A DNA stretch of 64,000 nt from Actinomadura macrotermitis (GCF_009604375.1 NZ_WEGH01000003.1:1426001-1490000), one strand, 5' to 3'; shown: positions 1 through 9,614, counted from the first letter of the stretch. Notes: a model not told the origin generated them from the sequence alone. Numbers and translations are program-made.

Positions 1-621
1 GAGCTGCGCCGCCTCGGCGGCCCCGGGCACGCGGTGGACATCGGCCCCGGCACCGGCGACGGGTGCGCGGTCCTGCTCGCGCACGGCTGGTCGGCCACCG
101 CGGTGGACCCCGTCGAGCGGGCGGTGGAGCTGTGCCGGGCGCGCGGCGCCGAGGCGTACTGGGCCGACCCGCGCCTGCTGCCGCTGCCGTCCGGCGCCTA
201 CGACCTGGCGCTGGCGTTCGACGTGCTGGCCCGCTACGACGACGACCACGTCGCCGCCGCGCAGCTCACCCGGGTGCTGCGGCCGGGCGGCACCGCGCTG
301 ATCACGGTGCCGTGCGACCTGACGCTCTGGTCGGCGCACGACGTGGCGCTCGGCCGGGTCCGCCGGCACAGCCGCGACACCCTCGCCGCGCTCATCGCCG
401 GCGCCGGGCTCAGCCTGGACGCGATGTGGAGCCGCAACGTGCTGCTGCGGCCGGTGGTGCGGCTGCGGCGGCACCGGGTGGACGGCTGGGAGACGCGGCA
501 CCGCGGCCCGGTCGCCAACCGGGTGCTGGGCTGGATGATGGCGGCCGAGCGGCGGCTCCCGGCGGCCGGCGGGCTGCCGGGGACGTGGCTGGTCGCCCGC
601 GCGCACCGGCCCGCGGAGTGA
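1..621 (+). CDS. class I SAM-dependent methyltransferase, 5' end outside window
   Basis: The reading frame is open from base 1, so the start lies upstream of the window; about 206 residues are visible. Motif I of the Rossmann methyltransferase fold is seen as VDIGPGTGDG, followed by an acidic residue in AVDP. The post-II region DLALAFDVLARYD and the motif RPGGTALITVP fit the Methyltransf_11/25 type. The substrate cannot be read from sequence. It converges on the minus-strand polymer genes with only 7 bases between stops. A second methyltransferase directly opposite suggests both decorate a surface glycan or glycerophosphate polymer, which is inference. The C-terminal basic stretch VVRLRRHRV could sit against the membrane. 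Confidence 0.8.
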   Translation, partial: ELRRLGGPGHAVDIGPGTGDGCAVLLAHGWSATAVDPVERAVELCRARGAEAYWADPRLLPLPSGAYDLALAFDVLARYDDDHVAAAQLTRVLRPGGTALITVPCDLTLWSAHDVALGRVRRHSRDTLAALIAGAGLSLDAMWSRNVLLRPVVRLRRHRVDGWETRHRGPVANRVLGWMMAAERRLPAAGGLPGTWLVARAHRPAE

Positions 622-628
622 GGGCCGC

Positions 629-1606
629 TCAGGAGCCGCCGGTGATGCGGCGCACCGCGCGGGGCGTGGCGGTGAGGACGCGCCCCATCCGGTAGCTGTG
701 CGACCGGCGGATCGCCCGCACCTGCCGTTTGCGGCTGCGCAGCTCCCCCTCCAGCCGGGCCACCTCGCGCCGGTAGGCGTCCAGCCGCGCCTTCAGCCGG
801 GCCAGCTCCCGCTCGGTCTCGTCCCCGCCGTCCCCGTGCTCCAGCTCCAGCGCGGGCTCGCTGACCCGGATGACGGGGTGCTCGTCGATCTCCTCGACCC
901 GGTGCCGGACGCCCTCGGCCGCCAGGTGCTCCAGCAGCTCGGCGCGGAGCGGCTCGGGGTCGCCCCAGGTGCCGTAGAGCTTCTGGTCGGTGACGCAGAC
1001 CGGGTTCAGGTCGTCGGAGTCCACCGCCGCCCACACCGCGGAGGCGATGCCGGGCGCGTGCGCGGGGCCCCGCACGTCGCAGACCACGATGCCGTCGGCC
1101 TGCAGCGCGCTGCGGGCGGCCGCCAGGTCGGCGATGACGTGCCGGTGCAGCCGCGAGGCGTCCACGTGCGCGAAGCGGCAGCCGTCCGGGCGCACGTAGT
1201 CGGTGATCACCGAGGTGGGGGCCTGCACCACGACCGGGAGCCGCTCGTGGAAGGCCAGGTAGTTGCGCTCGAACGCGGCGCGGGTGAGTTCGGGGTAGGC
1301 GCGGGCCACCTCGCGGTCGTTGGCGTCGTCGGGCGCGGGCGAGCCGAACAGGTCGCAGACGGTGAACCGCTCGCCGCCCCGCAGGTGCCGGCCGAGCAGG
1401 ACGGCGCTGCGGCCGAGGTAGACGCCGAGCTCGAGCAGGTCGCCCTGCTGGTCCAGGCGTTCCTGGCGGTCCAGGAACCAGGTGAACAGGTGCTGGTCCA
1501 GCGCGGTGAACCAGCCCTCGACGTCGTCGGGCGTGGTCGGCGGCGCTGGCTGTGCCGGCTCGGACACGGTGGTGGTCTCCTGTCTGTCGGTCGGGGCCGC
1601 GCTCAT
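629..1606 (-). CDS. class I methyltransferase with C-terminal coiled coil
   Basis: A 325-aa protein. LLELGVYLGRSAVLLGRHL around residues 55-75 is the SAM-binding motif of the Methyltransf_24 type, and HVDASRLHRHVIADL follows in the expected place for that fold. The last 80 residues are highly charged (ELARLKARLDAYRREVARLE) and predict a coiled coil, ending in the basic SYRMGRVLTATP tail often attached to cell-wall glycosyltransferase operon proteins. The ATG at 1606 overlaps the TGA of the upstream polymerase gene as ATGA, so translation is probably coupled. Likely role: modification of the polymer made by its two upstream neighbours. Substrate unknown. Confidence 0.8.
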   Translation of the reverse strand: MSAAPTDRQETTTVSEPAQPAPPTTPDDVEGWFTALDQHLFTWFLDRQERLDQQGDLLELGVYLGRSAVLLGRHLRGGERFTVCDLFGSPAPDDANDREVARAYPELTRAAFERNYLAFHERLPVVVQAPTSVITDYVRPDGCRFAHVDASRLHRHVIADLAAARSALQADGIVVCDVRGPAHAPGIASAVWAAVDSDDLNPVCVTDQKLYGTWGDPEPLRAELLEHLAAEGVRHRVEEIDEHPVIRVSEPALELEHGDGGDETERELARLKARLDAYRREVARLEGELRSRKRQVRAIRRSHSYRMGRVLTATPRAVRRITGGS

Positions 1607-4600
1607 GCGGGCCGCCCCGTGCCCGCGTCGGGGCCGAAGACCAGGTCGGCCACGCGGGCGGCGGCGTGCCCGTCGTCGGCCGCGCAGAACCGCGCGGCGA
1701 ACGCCCGGCGGGCGGCGGTGTGGGCGCGGGCGACGGCGTCCAGGTCGCCGATCGCGTCGGCGAGCTCGCCGCAGGTGCGCAGCAGCGGGCCCGGCGCCTC
1801 CTTGTCCAGGTCCACGATCAGGTCCCGGGGCGTCTCCCGCCCGAACAGCAGGATCGGGCGGCCGGTCCCGGCGAAGTCGGCCATGACCGGTGAGTGGTCG
1901 GTGACGAGCACGTCGGCGACGGCCAGCAGGTCGGCCATGTCGCCGTGGCCGGAGACGTCGACGACGGCCTCGCCGTCCCCGGGGGCGGCCGGGCGGGTGC
2001 GCAGCAGCAGGACGTGGTCGTGGCCGAGGGCGCGCCGCAGCAGGCCCAGGTCCAGGTCGGCGGGCGGCCCGGCGGGCGCGTACAGCACGGCCTTCCGGTC
2101 GGCCGGCAGGCCGAGCCCGGCGCGCACCCGCGCCGCGGTCTCGGCGCGGTCGGGCCGGTGCAGGACGTCGTTGCGCGGCGCCCCGGTCACGGTGATCGGC
2201 CCCGCGTACCCGTACCGGGCGGGCCACACCTTTGCGGCGAACTCGTTGGGCGCGACCATCAGGTCCCAGCGCGCCGGCTCGCCCGACGGCCACCGGCCGG
2301 GCCGGCCGCGCTCGAACGGCGTGCCCTGGCCGCACTGCGCGTAGAACTGGCCGGGCCGCTTGACGAACCACTCGGGCAGGCACCAGTTCCCGACGATGTA
2401 GCGGGCGGTGGCGAGGATCTCGTAGGACTCGCGGGTGCCGAGCAGCACGGTGCGGCCGCCGTCGGGGACGGTGAAGTCGCCGCGCCGGCTCAGCCAGACG
2501 CAGTCCAGGTCGGTGCCGCGCCGCAGCAGTTCCTCGTGGACGGCGCGCGGGTCGCCCGCGTACCGGGCGAAGCCGTCGGCGTCGAAGACGACGGTGTCGC
2601 GCAGCGGCGTGCCGCACAGCACCGGGTACAGGCCCCGCTGGATCAGCCCCTGCGCGTACCGGCCGCGCTCCTCCTCGGGCAGCGCGGGGCGGACGGTGAG
2701 CCGCAGCGCGTCGCCCTCGCGGACGCCGGGTTCGATCTCGTGCCGCTCGCCGGTCCGGGGGGCGGGCAGCGCGGCGATGCGGTCGCGCGCGACCATGACG
2801 GGCCGGCCGTCCAGCGCCGCCTCCCAGGTGCCCGAGGTCAGCACCGCGTGCGGTGCGAACTCGGCGGTGAAGGCGGCGCCGTCCCAGCTCAGCGGCACCG
2901 TGCGGGTCTCTCCGGTGCGGCGGCGCAGGGTGAGGCGGGCGGGCCGGCCGCCGAGGTGGTCGCCGCCGAGGTGCAGCGTGCCGTCGGCCAGCCAGGCGCA
3001 GTCGCGGACGACGGGCCGGTGCGCGCGTTCCACCGCCCGCAGGTTGCCGTAGCGGGAGCGGGTCAGCACGATCTCGCGGTCGGCCACGGTGAAGCGGTGC
3101 TCGCGGAGCGCGGGATCGAGGGTCAGCGGCAGGTCCTTGGCGCCGTCGTGCAGGGTGATGCGCCAGTACACGTCGTCGACGCAGCGGGGCACCTCGTCCT
3201 CCGCCGCGTCGCCGCCGGAGTGCAGCGCCGCCGCCGGGAGGACGGCGTGGAAGGCGTGGGTGCCGTCGCCCGCCGGGATGCAGTCGAGCTCGGCCGTCGC
3301 CGCCTCGCCGCCCCGGACGCGGCGCGCGGTCAGGCGCGCCTCGGGCAGCGGGGCGAACCGGGTGAACCCGGTCAGTTCCACGGTGCCGTCCGCCGTCCGC
3401 CAGCCGGTGACCATCGCCCTGACCGGGCGGACGTCCAGCCGGAAGCCCGCGCCGGGCTCCGCGACCGGCTGCAGCAGCACACCGGGCGCGACCTCGGTGG
3501 CGGGCGGCCAGTGCCCGCGGCCCCGCACCGGGTTGCCCAGCCGCCGCTCGCCGCGCCGCCCCGGGACGGCGACCTCGGCGTGCAGCTCCCAGCGCGCCTC
3601 CCGCCAGGCGCCGCCGACGCGCAGCGCGTCCGGCTCCAGCTCGGCGGTGAAGCCGCTGCCGTCGTAGCAGACCAGGGCGTGCCCGGCGCGCGCGGTGACG
3701 TCGGACCGCACCGTCCGCCGGACCGCGAGCGGGACGCGCCGCCCGGACCGGCGCTCGCGCAGCCACACCTTGACGGTGTGCTGGTCGCCCGGGGTCATCG
3801 GGACGCGGTCCAGGTAGGCGTGCCCGCTGATCCGCAGCCGGCCGCCGGACCAGGACACCTCGTCGACCGCGCCGCGCGCCTCGATCTCCGCGGTCACCTC
3901 GAAGGCGTCCTGCGGGACGTTGCGCTCGGCGTCCTCGAAGAGCGGGTAGGCCGCGTACCAGCGGGGGCGGAACAGGCCGCGGCGCACGTACCGCAGGTCC
4001 TGCATGCGGTGCCGCCGGAAGTCGTGGAACTCGGCGAGCTCGTCGAGCAGCCCGGCGGCGAACAGCCGGAACCGGATCCGGTCGTGCGCGCGCTGCGCCG
4101 CCAGCGCCTCGGGCGCGACGCCGTGCAGGAGCCGCTGCCCGCACGCCATCACCGCGTCCCGGTCGGGCCCGGCGGGCATCCGGCAGACGGCCTCGGCGAG
4201 CGCCCCGAGGTCGGTCCGCAGCGCGTGCGTCTCGTAGGCGGTGAGCAGGTCGGGCGCCAGCCCGGCGAGCAGGTCCCGCACGGCGCACACCGACGCGGCG
4301 CGCAGCTCCAGCTCCGCGCGGGTCCCTTCCGGCGGTTCCGCGCGCCGGTAGCAGACGGTGTCGGCGAGCACGTCGACGGCGCGGGCCCGCACGTGCGTGC
4401 GGATCGCGACGGCCGCGTCCTCGTGCGGGCCGCCCGGGAAGGCGAACCCGTGCTCGTCCCAGAAGGAGCGGCGGTAGACCTTGTTGCCGACGATGCCGTC
4501 CTCCACCAGGGCGGGACGCCGCCGCACGTGCGTGCCGACGGCCGTCTCCCGGTACGCGCCGGGCACCAGCGGGCGGCCGTCCGCCGGCCGCCGCACCCCG

Positions 4601-5001
4601 CCGCCGGCCAGGTCCGAGCCGCTCAGCCGGAGCGAGCCGACCAGCAGCTCGAGGGCGTGGCGCGGGACGACGTCGCCGCCGTCCACGAACGCCAGGTAGG
4701 TGCCGGAGGCGTGCCGGGCCCCGAGGTCGCGGGCCGGGCCGAGGCCCTGCCCGCCGTCCGGCCGGCGGTCGCGCTGCAGGAGCGTGAACCGGGGGTCGCG
4801 CGCGGCCCGGGCCTTGGCGACGACCGCGCCGCCGTCCGCCGACCCGTCGTCCACCATGATCACTTCAAGGTCGCGCAGCGTCTGCCGGGCCAGCGACTCC
4901 AGGCATGCGGCGAGGTGGGGCTCGGCGTCGTGGAAGGGCACCACGACGCTGAGCTCCACAGAACCACGGGGCTCCACGGAACGGCTGGGTTCGACGGGCA
5001 C
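1603..5001 (-). CDS. GT2 / CDP-glycerol glycerophosphotransferase-like fusion with degenerate active sites
   Basis: A protein of about 1132 aa built like its upstream neighbour: an N-terminal GT-A glycosyltransferase family 2 domain (DDGSADGG), a long beta-rich middle, and a C-terminal Glyphos_transf (TagF-type) domain. Key motifs differ from the paralogue. The GT2 metal motif DSDD is DGGD. WHGTPLKK of the CDP-glycerol transferase is GQGTPFER (His to Gln at about residue 892). YAPTWRD is YAPAGPP, RTHYL is RTRPA, and TDYSSSMFD is TDHSPVMAD. Both histidines conserved in TagF-like enzymes are therefore missing. I chose GTG at 5001 because GGGAGG sits 5 bases upstream; a TTG at 5040 overlaps the preceding TGA and would add 13 residues. 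The reading frame is intact over 3.4 kb, so it may be a structural partner or pseudoenzyme rather than a decaying gene. Confidence 0.85.
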   Translation of the reverse strand: MPVEPSRSVEPRGSVELSVVVPFHDAEPHLAACLESLARQTLRDLEVIMVDDGSADGGAVVAKARAARDPRFTLLQRDRRPDGGQGLGPARDLGARHASGTYLAFVDGGDVVPRHALELLVGSLRLSGSDLAGGGVRRPADGRPLVPGAYRETAVGTHVRRRPALVEDGIVGNKVYRRSFWDEHGFAFPGGPHEDAAVAIRTHVRARAVDVLADTVCYRRAEPPEGTRAELELRAASVCAVRDLLAGLAPDLLTAYETHALRTDLGALAEAVCRMPAGPDRDAVMACGQRLLHGVAPEALAAQRAHDRIRFRLFAAGLLDELAEFHDFRRHRMQDLRYVRRGLFRPRWYAAYPLFEDAERNVPQDAFEVTAEIEARGAVDEVSWSGGRLRISGHAYLDRVPMTPGDQHTVKVWLRERRSGRRVPLAVRRTVRSDVTARAGHALVCYDGSGFTAELEPDALRVGGAWREARWELHAEVAVPGRRGERRLGNPVRGRGHWPPATEVAPGVLLQPVAEPGAGFRLDVRPVRAMVTGWRTADGTVELTGFTRFAPLPEARLTARRVRGGEAATAELDCIPAGDGTHAFHAVLPAAALHSGGDAAEDEVPRCVDDVYWRITLHDGAKDLPLTLDPALREHRFTVADREIVLTRSRYGNLRAVERAHRPVVRDCAWLADGTLHLGGDHLGGRPARLTLRRRTGETRTVPLSWDGAAFTAEFAPHAVLTSGTWEAALDGRPVMVARDRIAALPAPRTGERHEIEPGVREGDALRLTVRPALPEEERGRYAQGLIQRGLYPVLCGTPLRDTVVFDADGFARYAGDPRAVHEELLRRGTDLDCVWLSRRGDFTVPDGGRTVLLGTRESYEILATARYIVGNWCLPEWFVKRPGQFYAQCGQGTPFERGRPGRWPSGEPARWDLMVAPNEFAAKVWPARYGYAGPITVTGAPRNDVLHRPDRAETAARVRAGLGLPADRKAVLYAPAGPPADLDLGLLRRALGHDHVLLLRTRPAAPGDGEAVVDVSGHGDMADLLAVADVLVTDHSPVMADFAGTGRPILLFGRETPRDLIVDLDKEAPGPLLRTCGELADAIGDLDAVARAHTAARRAFAARFCAADDGHAAARVADLVFGPDAGTGRPA

Positions 5002-5036
5002 GGGTCCCTCCCGGGGCCAGGAATCAGAGCCAGGGC

Positions 5037-8000
5037 TCAAAGGACGCGGTCGAGCACCCGGGCGGCGGCCCGGCCGTCGTCGTGCGGGCAGAACTTGGCC
5101 TGGAAGGCCGCGTAGGCGTCGCGGTGGCGCGCGCGCACGCCGTCCAGGTCGCGCAGCGCCGCGATGACCTCGCCGGAGTCCCGCAGCAGCGGCCCGGGCG
5201 CCTCGGCCTCGAAGTCGAAGTAGAAGCCGCGCACGTGGTCGCGGTAGCGCTCCAGGTCGTAGGTGTAGAACAGCATCGGCCTGCCGGTGACGGCGAAGTC
5301 GAACATCGACGACGAGTAGTCGGTGACGAACACGTCCGTGATCAGGTACAGATCCGCGATGTCGGGGTAGTCCGACACGTCGATGACGAACGGGTTCTCG
5401 CCCCGGCGCGGCTTGTCGGTCACCAGGTAGTGGGTGCGCAGCAGCAGCACATGGTCGTCGCCGAGCTCGGCCGCGGCCCGCTCCACGTCCAGTTCCAGCT
5501 GGAACGCGCGCTTGCCCACCTCGAAGTGGAAGTCGTCGCGCCAGGTCGGCGCGTACATCACCACGCGCTTGCCGGGCGGGACGCCGAGCCGCTCACGCAC
5601 CCGCGCCGCGATCTCCTCGGTGCCCGGCCGCTTCAGCAGGTCGTTGCGGGGATAGCCGCTGACCAGGATCTCGCCCTCGTAGCGGAACGCGCTGCGCAGC
5701 AGCGGGACGGAGAACTCGTTCTGCGCCAGCAGGAAATCCCACTGCGGCACGTCGTCCTTCATCCAGTCGACGCCCTCGGTCCGCTTGTAGGGCATCTCCT
5801 TCAGGTCGTAGCCGACCTTCTTGAGCGGGGTGCCGTGCCAGCACATCACGTACGTCTGGCCCTCCCGCTTGGCGAACCAGGGCTGCTGCCGCCAGTTCCC
5901 CACGATCAGCCGCGCGCGCGCAAGCGCCTCGTAGTGCTCCCGGCTGTCCGCCAGAACGGTGCGTGCGCCCTCGGGCGGCGGGAACTGGCCGTCGCGGGTG
6001 ACCCACACGCACTCGGTCCCGGTCTCACGGCGGCGCAGCTCCTCGAACACGCCGCGCGGATTGCACGACAGCTGACGGCCGTTGTAGGCGTCGAACAGCA
6101 CCATGTCGCGCACCGGGAGCGTCCGGTAGTACGGATAGTCGACGGTCTGCAGGCGCTCCTGCGCGTACGGGCCGCGCTCGTCGTCGGCCAGCGCGACCTT
6201 CACGCGCAGCAGCAGCGCGTCGGTCTTGGTGGCGTGCACGTCGATCTCGTGCAGCCCCGCCACACGCGGCTCGGGCAGCTCCCGCATCGCCGCACGCTCC
6301 ACCAGGACCGACAGCTCGCGCTCACCGGCCCGCGCGAACACGTACCAGTGGCCGCGGCCGAGCGGCAGCTCCACGCCCGCCACCGGCAGCCGCCCGGTGT
6401 ACAGCACCGCCGAGAAACGCTCGCCCGACCAGCTCAGCGGCAGCACATGCTCCTGGCTGGAACGGCGGCGCCGCAGCACCAGCGTGTCCGGCCTGGGATC
6501 CCCGCCGCTCCAGGTCCCGGTCAGCGCCAGCGTCTCGCCCGGCTCCCAGCGGGCCCGCACCAGCACCGGCATGACGGGCCGCACCACCGCCGACAGGTTG
6601 CCGTGCTTGGTGCGGGTCAGCGCCAGCTCGCGGCCCTCGCCGACGAGGTGGCGCGCGTCGGACGGGCCGTCGTCCAGCAGCAGCTTGGTGCCGTCGGTCA
6701 GCTCGAACGTCCAGGTCGTCTCGCGCTGCGTCCCCGCGCCCTCTGTTCTCCCGCACTGGCCCGCCGCCGCCAGCATCGCCAGCGGGAACCGCGCGGTGAA
6801 GCGGTACCCGCCCTCCGGCAGCGGCGCGAGGGCGGTGAGCCCCGCGACCGTCAGGTTCTCCTTCGGCGCCAGCGCCACCAGCGCGACGCCGCGGCCCGGG
6901 CCGTCCGGCAGCACGCCCGTCAGCTCCAGGTCACCGCCGTCCCGCCGGTGCCCGGTCAGCACCGCGCCGTGCCGGCGCACCCGCAGCCGGAACCCCTTCG
7001 CCCCGATCGCCTGCACCCGCAGCCCGCCGCCGATCTCCCGCTGCAGCGGCCACCGGTACCGGGCCGCGCGCGGCGCGGCGACCGCGGTGCGGCGCCGCAC
7101 GCCCCGGCAGGAGATCTCGGCGACCAGCCGCCAGTCCACCTGCCGCCGCCGCCCGAACACCGTCAGCGCGTCCGGATCGATCTCCGCGGTGAAACCCGCC
7201 CACTCGTGCGACGCGGTGGACCGGCCCGCCGCCGCCGTCACGTCCGGGCGCCGCACCCGCTGCGCCGGGACGCGCAGCAGGCCGCGCCGGTCGTCGGCCA
7301 CCAGCCACAGCCGGACCCGGCTGTCGGACCGGTCCGGGGCGTCCAGGCCCTCGATGTAGGCGTGGCCCTCCACCCGCAGCCGGTCCCCCGCCCACTCGAA
7401 CCGGTCCACCCGCGCGACGGCCGCCAGCTCGTCGGTGACGTCGTACAGGTCGGCCGGAACGCCCCGCTCCCGGTCCTCGAAGAACGGGTACTCGGCGTAC
7501 CAGCGGGGCCGCAGCCCCCGCCGCACCAGCCGCGTGCGCTCGGCGCCGCCCAGCTGCAGGAACCGCCGGAACTCCAGCAGCTCGGCGGTCATCCGGCGCT
7601 CCAGCAGGTGCAGCTGGACGCGGGTCAGCGACGGCAGGCCGTCCACCACGTCCTCGCCCGGCAGCGCCGCCAGCGCCCCGCCGAGCTCCACCAGCCCCGC
7701 CAGCTCCTCGTCGGGGACCCGCGGCAGTCCCTCCAGCAGCACCCGCAGCTCCACGTCGATCAGGACGTGCTCGTCGTAGGCGGGCAGCAGGCCCGGCGCG
7801 GCCTGCTTCACGTGGTCGCGCACCGACAGCGCCGTGTCCGTGCGCTGCCGGTAGTTGTCCAGGCCCGAGCGGCCCTCGGTGATCGACCCCTCGCGCTTGC
7901 GCCAGTGGTAGACCACGTCCTCCAGCACGTCCACCGACGCCGCGGCCAGATGCGCCGGCAGCACCACCGGGGAGTCCTCGTACAGGCCGGACGGGAACAC

Positions 8001-8519
8001 CAGGCCCTGCTCATCCCAGAACGACCGGCGGAACACCTTGTTCCAGGCGCAGCGGTCGCGCACCAGCAGCGGGCGGCGGGTGATGTGGGTGCGCTCCTCG
8101 GCCGTCTTGAAGACGTTCTCGTGCAGGAACGACTGCCAGGTGCGGTCCCCGTCCATCCGCAGCACGTTGCCGGTGGCCAGCGCCGAGCCGGTGCGCTCCA
8201 GCGAGGACACCAGCAGCTCGTAGGCGCCCGGCGGCACCACGTCGTCGGAGTCCACGAACGCCAGGTACTCGCCGCAGGCGTGCTGCACGCCGGTGTTGCG
8301 CGCGCCGCCGAGGCCCTGGTTCGGCTGCTGGACGAGGCGGAACCGGTCGTCGCGGGCGGCGAAGTCCTTGGCGATCGTCGCCGAGCCGTCCAGCGACCCG
8401 TCGTCCACCACCACGACCTCCAGGTCGCGCAGCGTCTGCCCCGCCAGCGACTCCAGGCACTCGCGGAGGTACTCCTCGACGTTGTACACGGGCACGACGA
8501 CGCTGAGCTTGACGGACAT
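5037..8519 (-). CDS. bifunctional GT2 glycosyltransferase / CDP-glycerol:glycerophosphate glycerophosphotransferase
   Basis: A 1160-aa fusion. Residues 1-230 form a family-2 glycosyltransferase: SVVVPVYNVEEYL, VDDGS at 38-42, DSDD at 90-93, ED in GLYEDSP. The middle is beta-rich and unassigned. The C-terminus from about residue 830 is a Glyphos_transf domain with WHGTPLKK (His 895), YAPTWRDD, LLRTHYL (His 1030) and TDYSSSMFDF, all intact. Enzymes of this family polymerise glycerol phosphate from CDP-glycerol in teichoic acid synthesis; the fused GT2 suggests a sugar-containing repeat. It acts at the inner face of the membrane. The start ATG at 8519 is preceded by a good GGAGG. An upstream in-frame start would add 24 residues of low complexity and is less likely. 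It heads the operon with the two genes downstream. Confidence 0.9.
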   Translation of the reverse strand: MSVKLSVVVPVYNVEEYLRECLESLAGQTLRDLEVVVVDDGSLDGSATIAKDFAARDDRFRLVQQPNQGLGGARNTGVQHACGEYLAFVDSDDVVPPGAYELLVSSLERTGSALATGNVLRMDGDRTWQSFLHENVFKTAEERTHITRRPLLVRDRCAWNKVFRRSFWDEQGLVFPSGLYEDSPVVLPAHLAAASVDVLEDVVYHWRKREGSITEGRSGLDNYRQRTDTALSVRDHVKQAAPGLLPAYDEHVLIDVELRVLLEGLPRVPDEELAGLVELGGALAALPGEDVVDGLPSLTRVQLHLLERRMTAELLEFRRFLQLGGAERTRLVRRGLRPRWYAEYPFFEDRERGVPADLYDVTDELAAVARVDRFEWAGDRLRVEGHAYIEGLDAPDRSDSRVRLWLVADDRRGLLRVPAQRVRRPDVTAAAGRSTASHEWAGFTAEIDPDALTVFGRRRQVDWRLVAEISCRGVRRRTAVAAPRAARYRWPLQREIGGGLRVQAIGAKGFRLRVRRHGAVLTGHRRDGGDLELTGVLPDGPGRGVALVALAPKENLTVAGLTALAPLPEGGYRFTARFPLAMLAAAGQCGRTEGAGTQRETTWTFELTDGTKLLLDDGPSDARHLVGEGRELALTRTKHGNLSAVVRPVMPVLVRARWEPGETLALTGTWSGGDPRPDTLVLRRRRSSQEHVLPLSWSGERFSAVLYTGRLPVAGVELPLGRGHWYVFARAGERELSVLVERAAMRELPEPRVAGLHEIDVHATKTDALLLRVKVALADDERGPYAQERLQTVDYPYYRTLPVRDMVLFDAYNGRQLSCNPRGVFEELRRRETGTECVWVTRDGQFPPPEGARTVLADSREHYEALARARLIVGNWRQQPWFAKREGQTYVMCWHGTPLKKVGYDLKEMPYKRTEGVDWMKDDVPQWDFLLAQNEFSVPLLRSAFRYEGEILVSGYPRNDLLKRPGTEEIAARVRERLGVPPGKRVVMYAPTWRDDFHFEVGKRAFQLELDVERAAAELGDDHVLLLRTHYLVTDKPRRGENPFVIDVSDYPDIADLYLITDVFVTDYSSSMFDFAVTGRPMLFYTYDLERYRDHVRGFYFDFEAEAPGPLLRDSGEVIAALRDLDGVRARHRDAYAAFQAKFCPHDDGRAAARVLDRVL

Positions 8520-8677
8520 GGCACCCTCCAGGGGTCCGGCGCGGGGTACGGCGGCGCTCGGGGAACGCCGCACGCCCGCAAGCATGGACACACAGGGTCA
8601 CACGCCGGACACGCATAGAGATTGCCGGGCCATCGCCTGACCCACCCTTGACGCCCGGACACCGACGATTTACACGG

Positions 8678-9601
8678 TCATGACCGGACCGGGCGCACAT
8701 CGGGGATCTCGGCGGCGACGGCCTCGCGCACCGCCCCGGCGAGCAGCTCGAACTCCCGGGCGCGCGGCGACGACGGCCGGAACCCCAGGCCGATGCGCCG
8801 GTACGGCGCGGGCGCGGTGAACCGGTGCGCGGCCAGGCCCGGCGCCCGCCGCGTCTCCACCCCGAGCGCCGTCTCGGGCACCAGCGTGACGCCGAGCCCG
8901 CCCGACACCAGCTGCACCAGCGTCGCCAGGCTGGTGGCGTAGGTCGCGGCCGCCGCCCGCGCGCCCACCTGCCGGCACACGTCCAGCGCCTGGTCGCGCA
9001 GGCAGTGCCCCTCGTTCAGCAAGATGACGTCCAGGTCGTTCAGCACGTCCCGGTCCAGCGGGCCCGCCAGCCCCGCCCCGGCGGGCGCGACCAGCACGAA
9101 GTCCTCGTCGTACAGCGGCAGCTCGGCCACCCCGGGCGCCGGGACGGGCAGCGCGAGCAGCACCACGTCCAGCCGGCCCGCCAGCAGCTCGGCGGTGATC
9201 TGCTCGGTCTGCTCCTCGTGCACCGACAGCTCCAGCTCGGGGAAGTCGGCCGCGAGCCGCGGCAGCACCGCGGGCAGCAGGTACGGCGCCACCGTCGGGA
9301 TCACCCCGACCCGCAGCGGCCCGGCGAGCACGCCCTTCACCGCGTGCACCTCGTCCACCATCCGGTCGATCTCGGCGATGACCGCCTCGGCCCGCCGCGC
9401 CACCCGCTCCCCCGCCGGGGTGAGCAGCACCTTGCGCGTCGTCCGCTCGACCAGCTGCGCGCCGAGCGTCTCCTCCAGCGCCGCCACGGCCCCCGACAGG
9501 GCGGGCTGGCTCATCCGCAGCGCCGCCGCCGCGTCCCGGAAGTGCAGATGCTCGGCCAGCGCCAGGAACGCGCGCAGCTGAGCGACGGTCGGCCTACTGA
9601 T
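8678..9601 (-). CDS. oxyR: OxyR peroxide-sensing LysR-type regulator, apparent ATC start
   Basis: A LysR-family activator. From the in-frame ATG at 9514 the protein would lack the first 29 residues of the winged helix-turn-helix. The frame upstream encodes a canonical LysR N-terminus (PTVAQLRAFLALAEHLHF) back to a TAG just before the OxyR box, with no ATG, GTG or TTG. The best start is ATC at 9601, six bases after AGGGG. With that start the redox cysteines in NEGHCLRDQALDVC fall at 200 and 209, almost the same as Cys199/Cys208 of E. coli OxyR. It should activate ahpCD (16158-17328), normally its direct neighbour, and an OxyR-like box overlaps its own start. Alternatives are a sequencing error or a truncated protein. 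Confidence 0.85.
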   Translation of the reverse strand: MSRPTVAQLRAFLALAEHLHFRDAAAALRMSQPALSGAVAALEETLGAQLVERTTRKVLLTPAGERVARRAEAVIAEIDRMVDEVHAVKGVLAGPLRVGVIPTVAPYLLPAVLPRLAADFPELELSVHEEQTEQITAELLAGRLDVVLLALPVPAPGVAELPLYDEDFVLVAPAGAGLAGPLDRDVLNDLDVILLNEGHCLRDQALDVCRQVGARAAAATYATSLATLVQLVSGGLGVTLVPETALGVETRRAPGLAAHRFTAPAPYRRIGLGFRPSSPRAREFELLAGAVREAVAAEIPDVRPVRS

Positions 9602-9614
9602 AACAAACCCCTAT
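9600..9614. promoter_or_regulatory. OxyR-like box overlapping the oxyR start
   Basis: The plus strand reads ATAA-N7-CTAT inside CTGATA...CCTATCG (9597-9616), matching the ATAG-N7-CTAT OxyR half-site with one change. It overlaps the presumed ATC start of oxyR, as expected for autoregulation. A near-identical box lies before ahpC. Confidence 0.6.
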
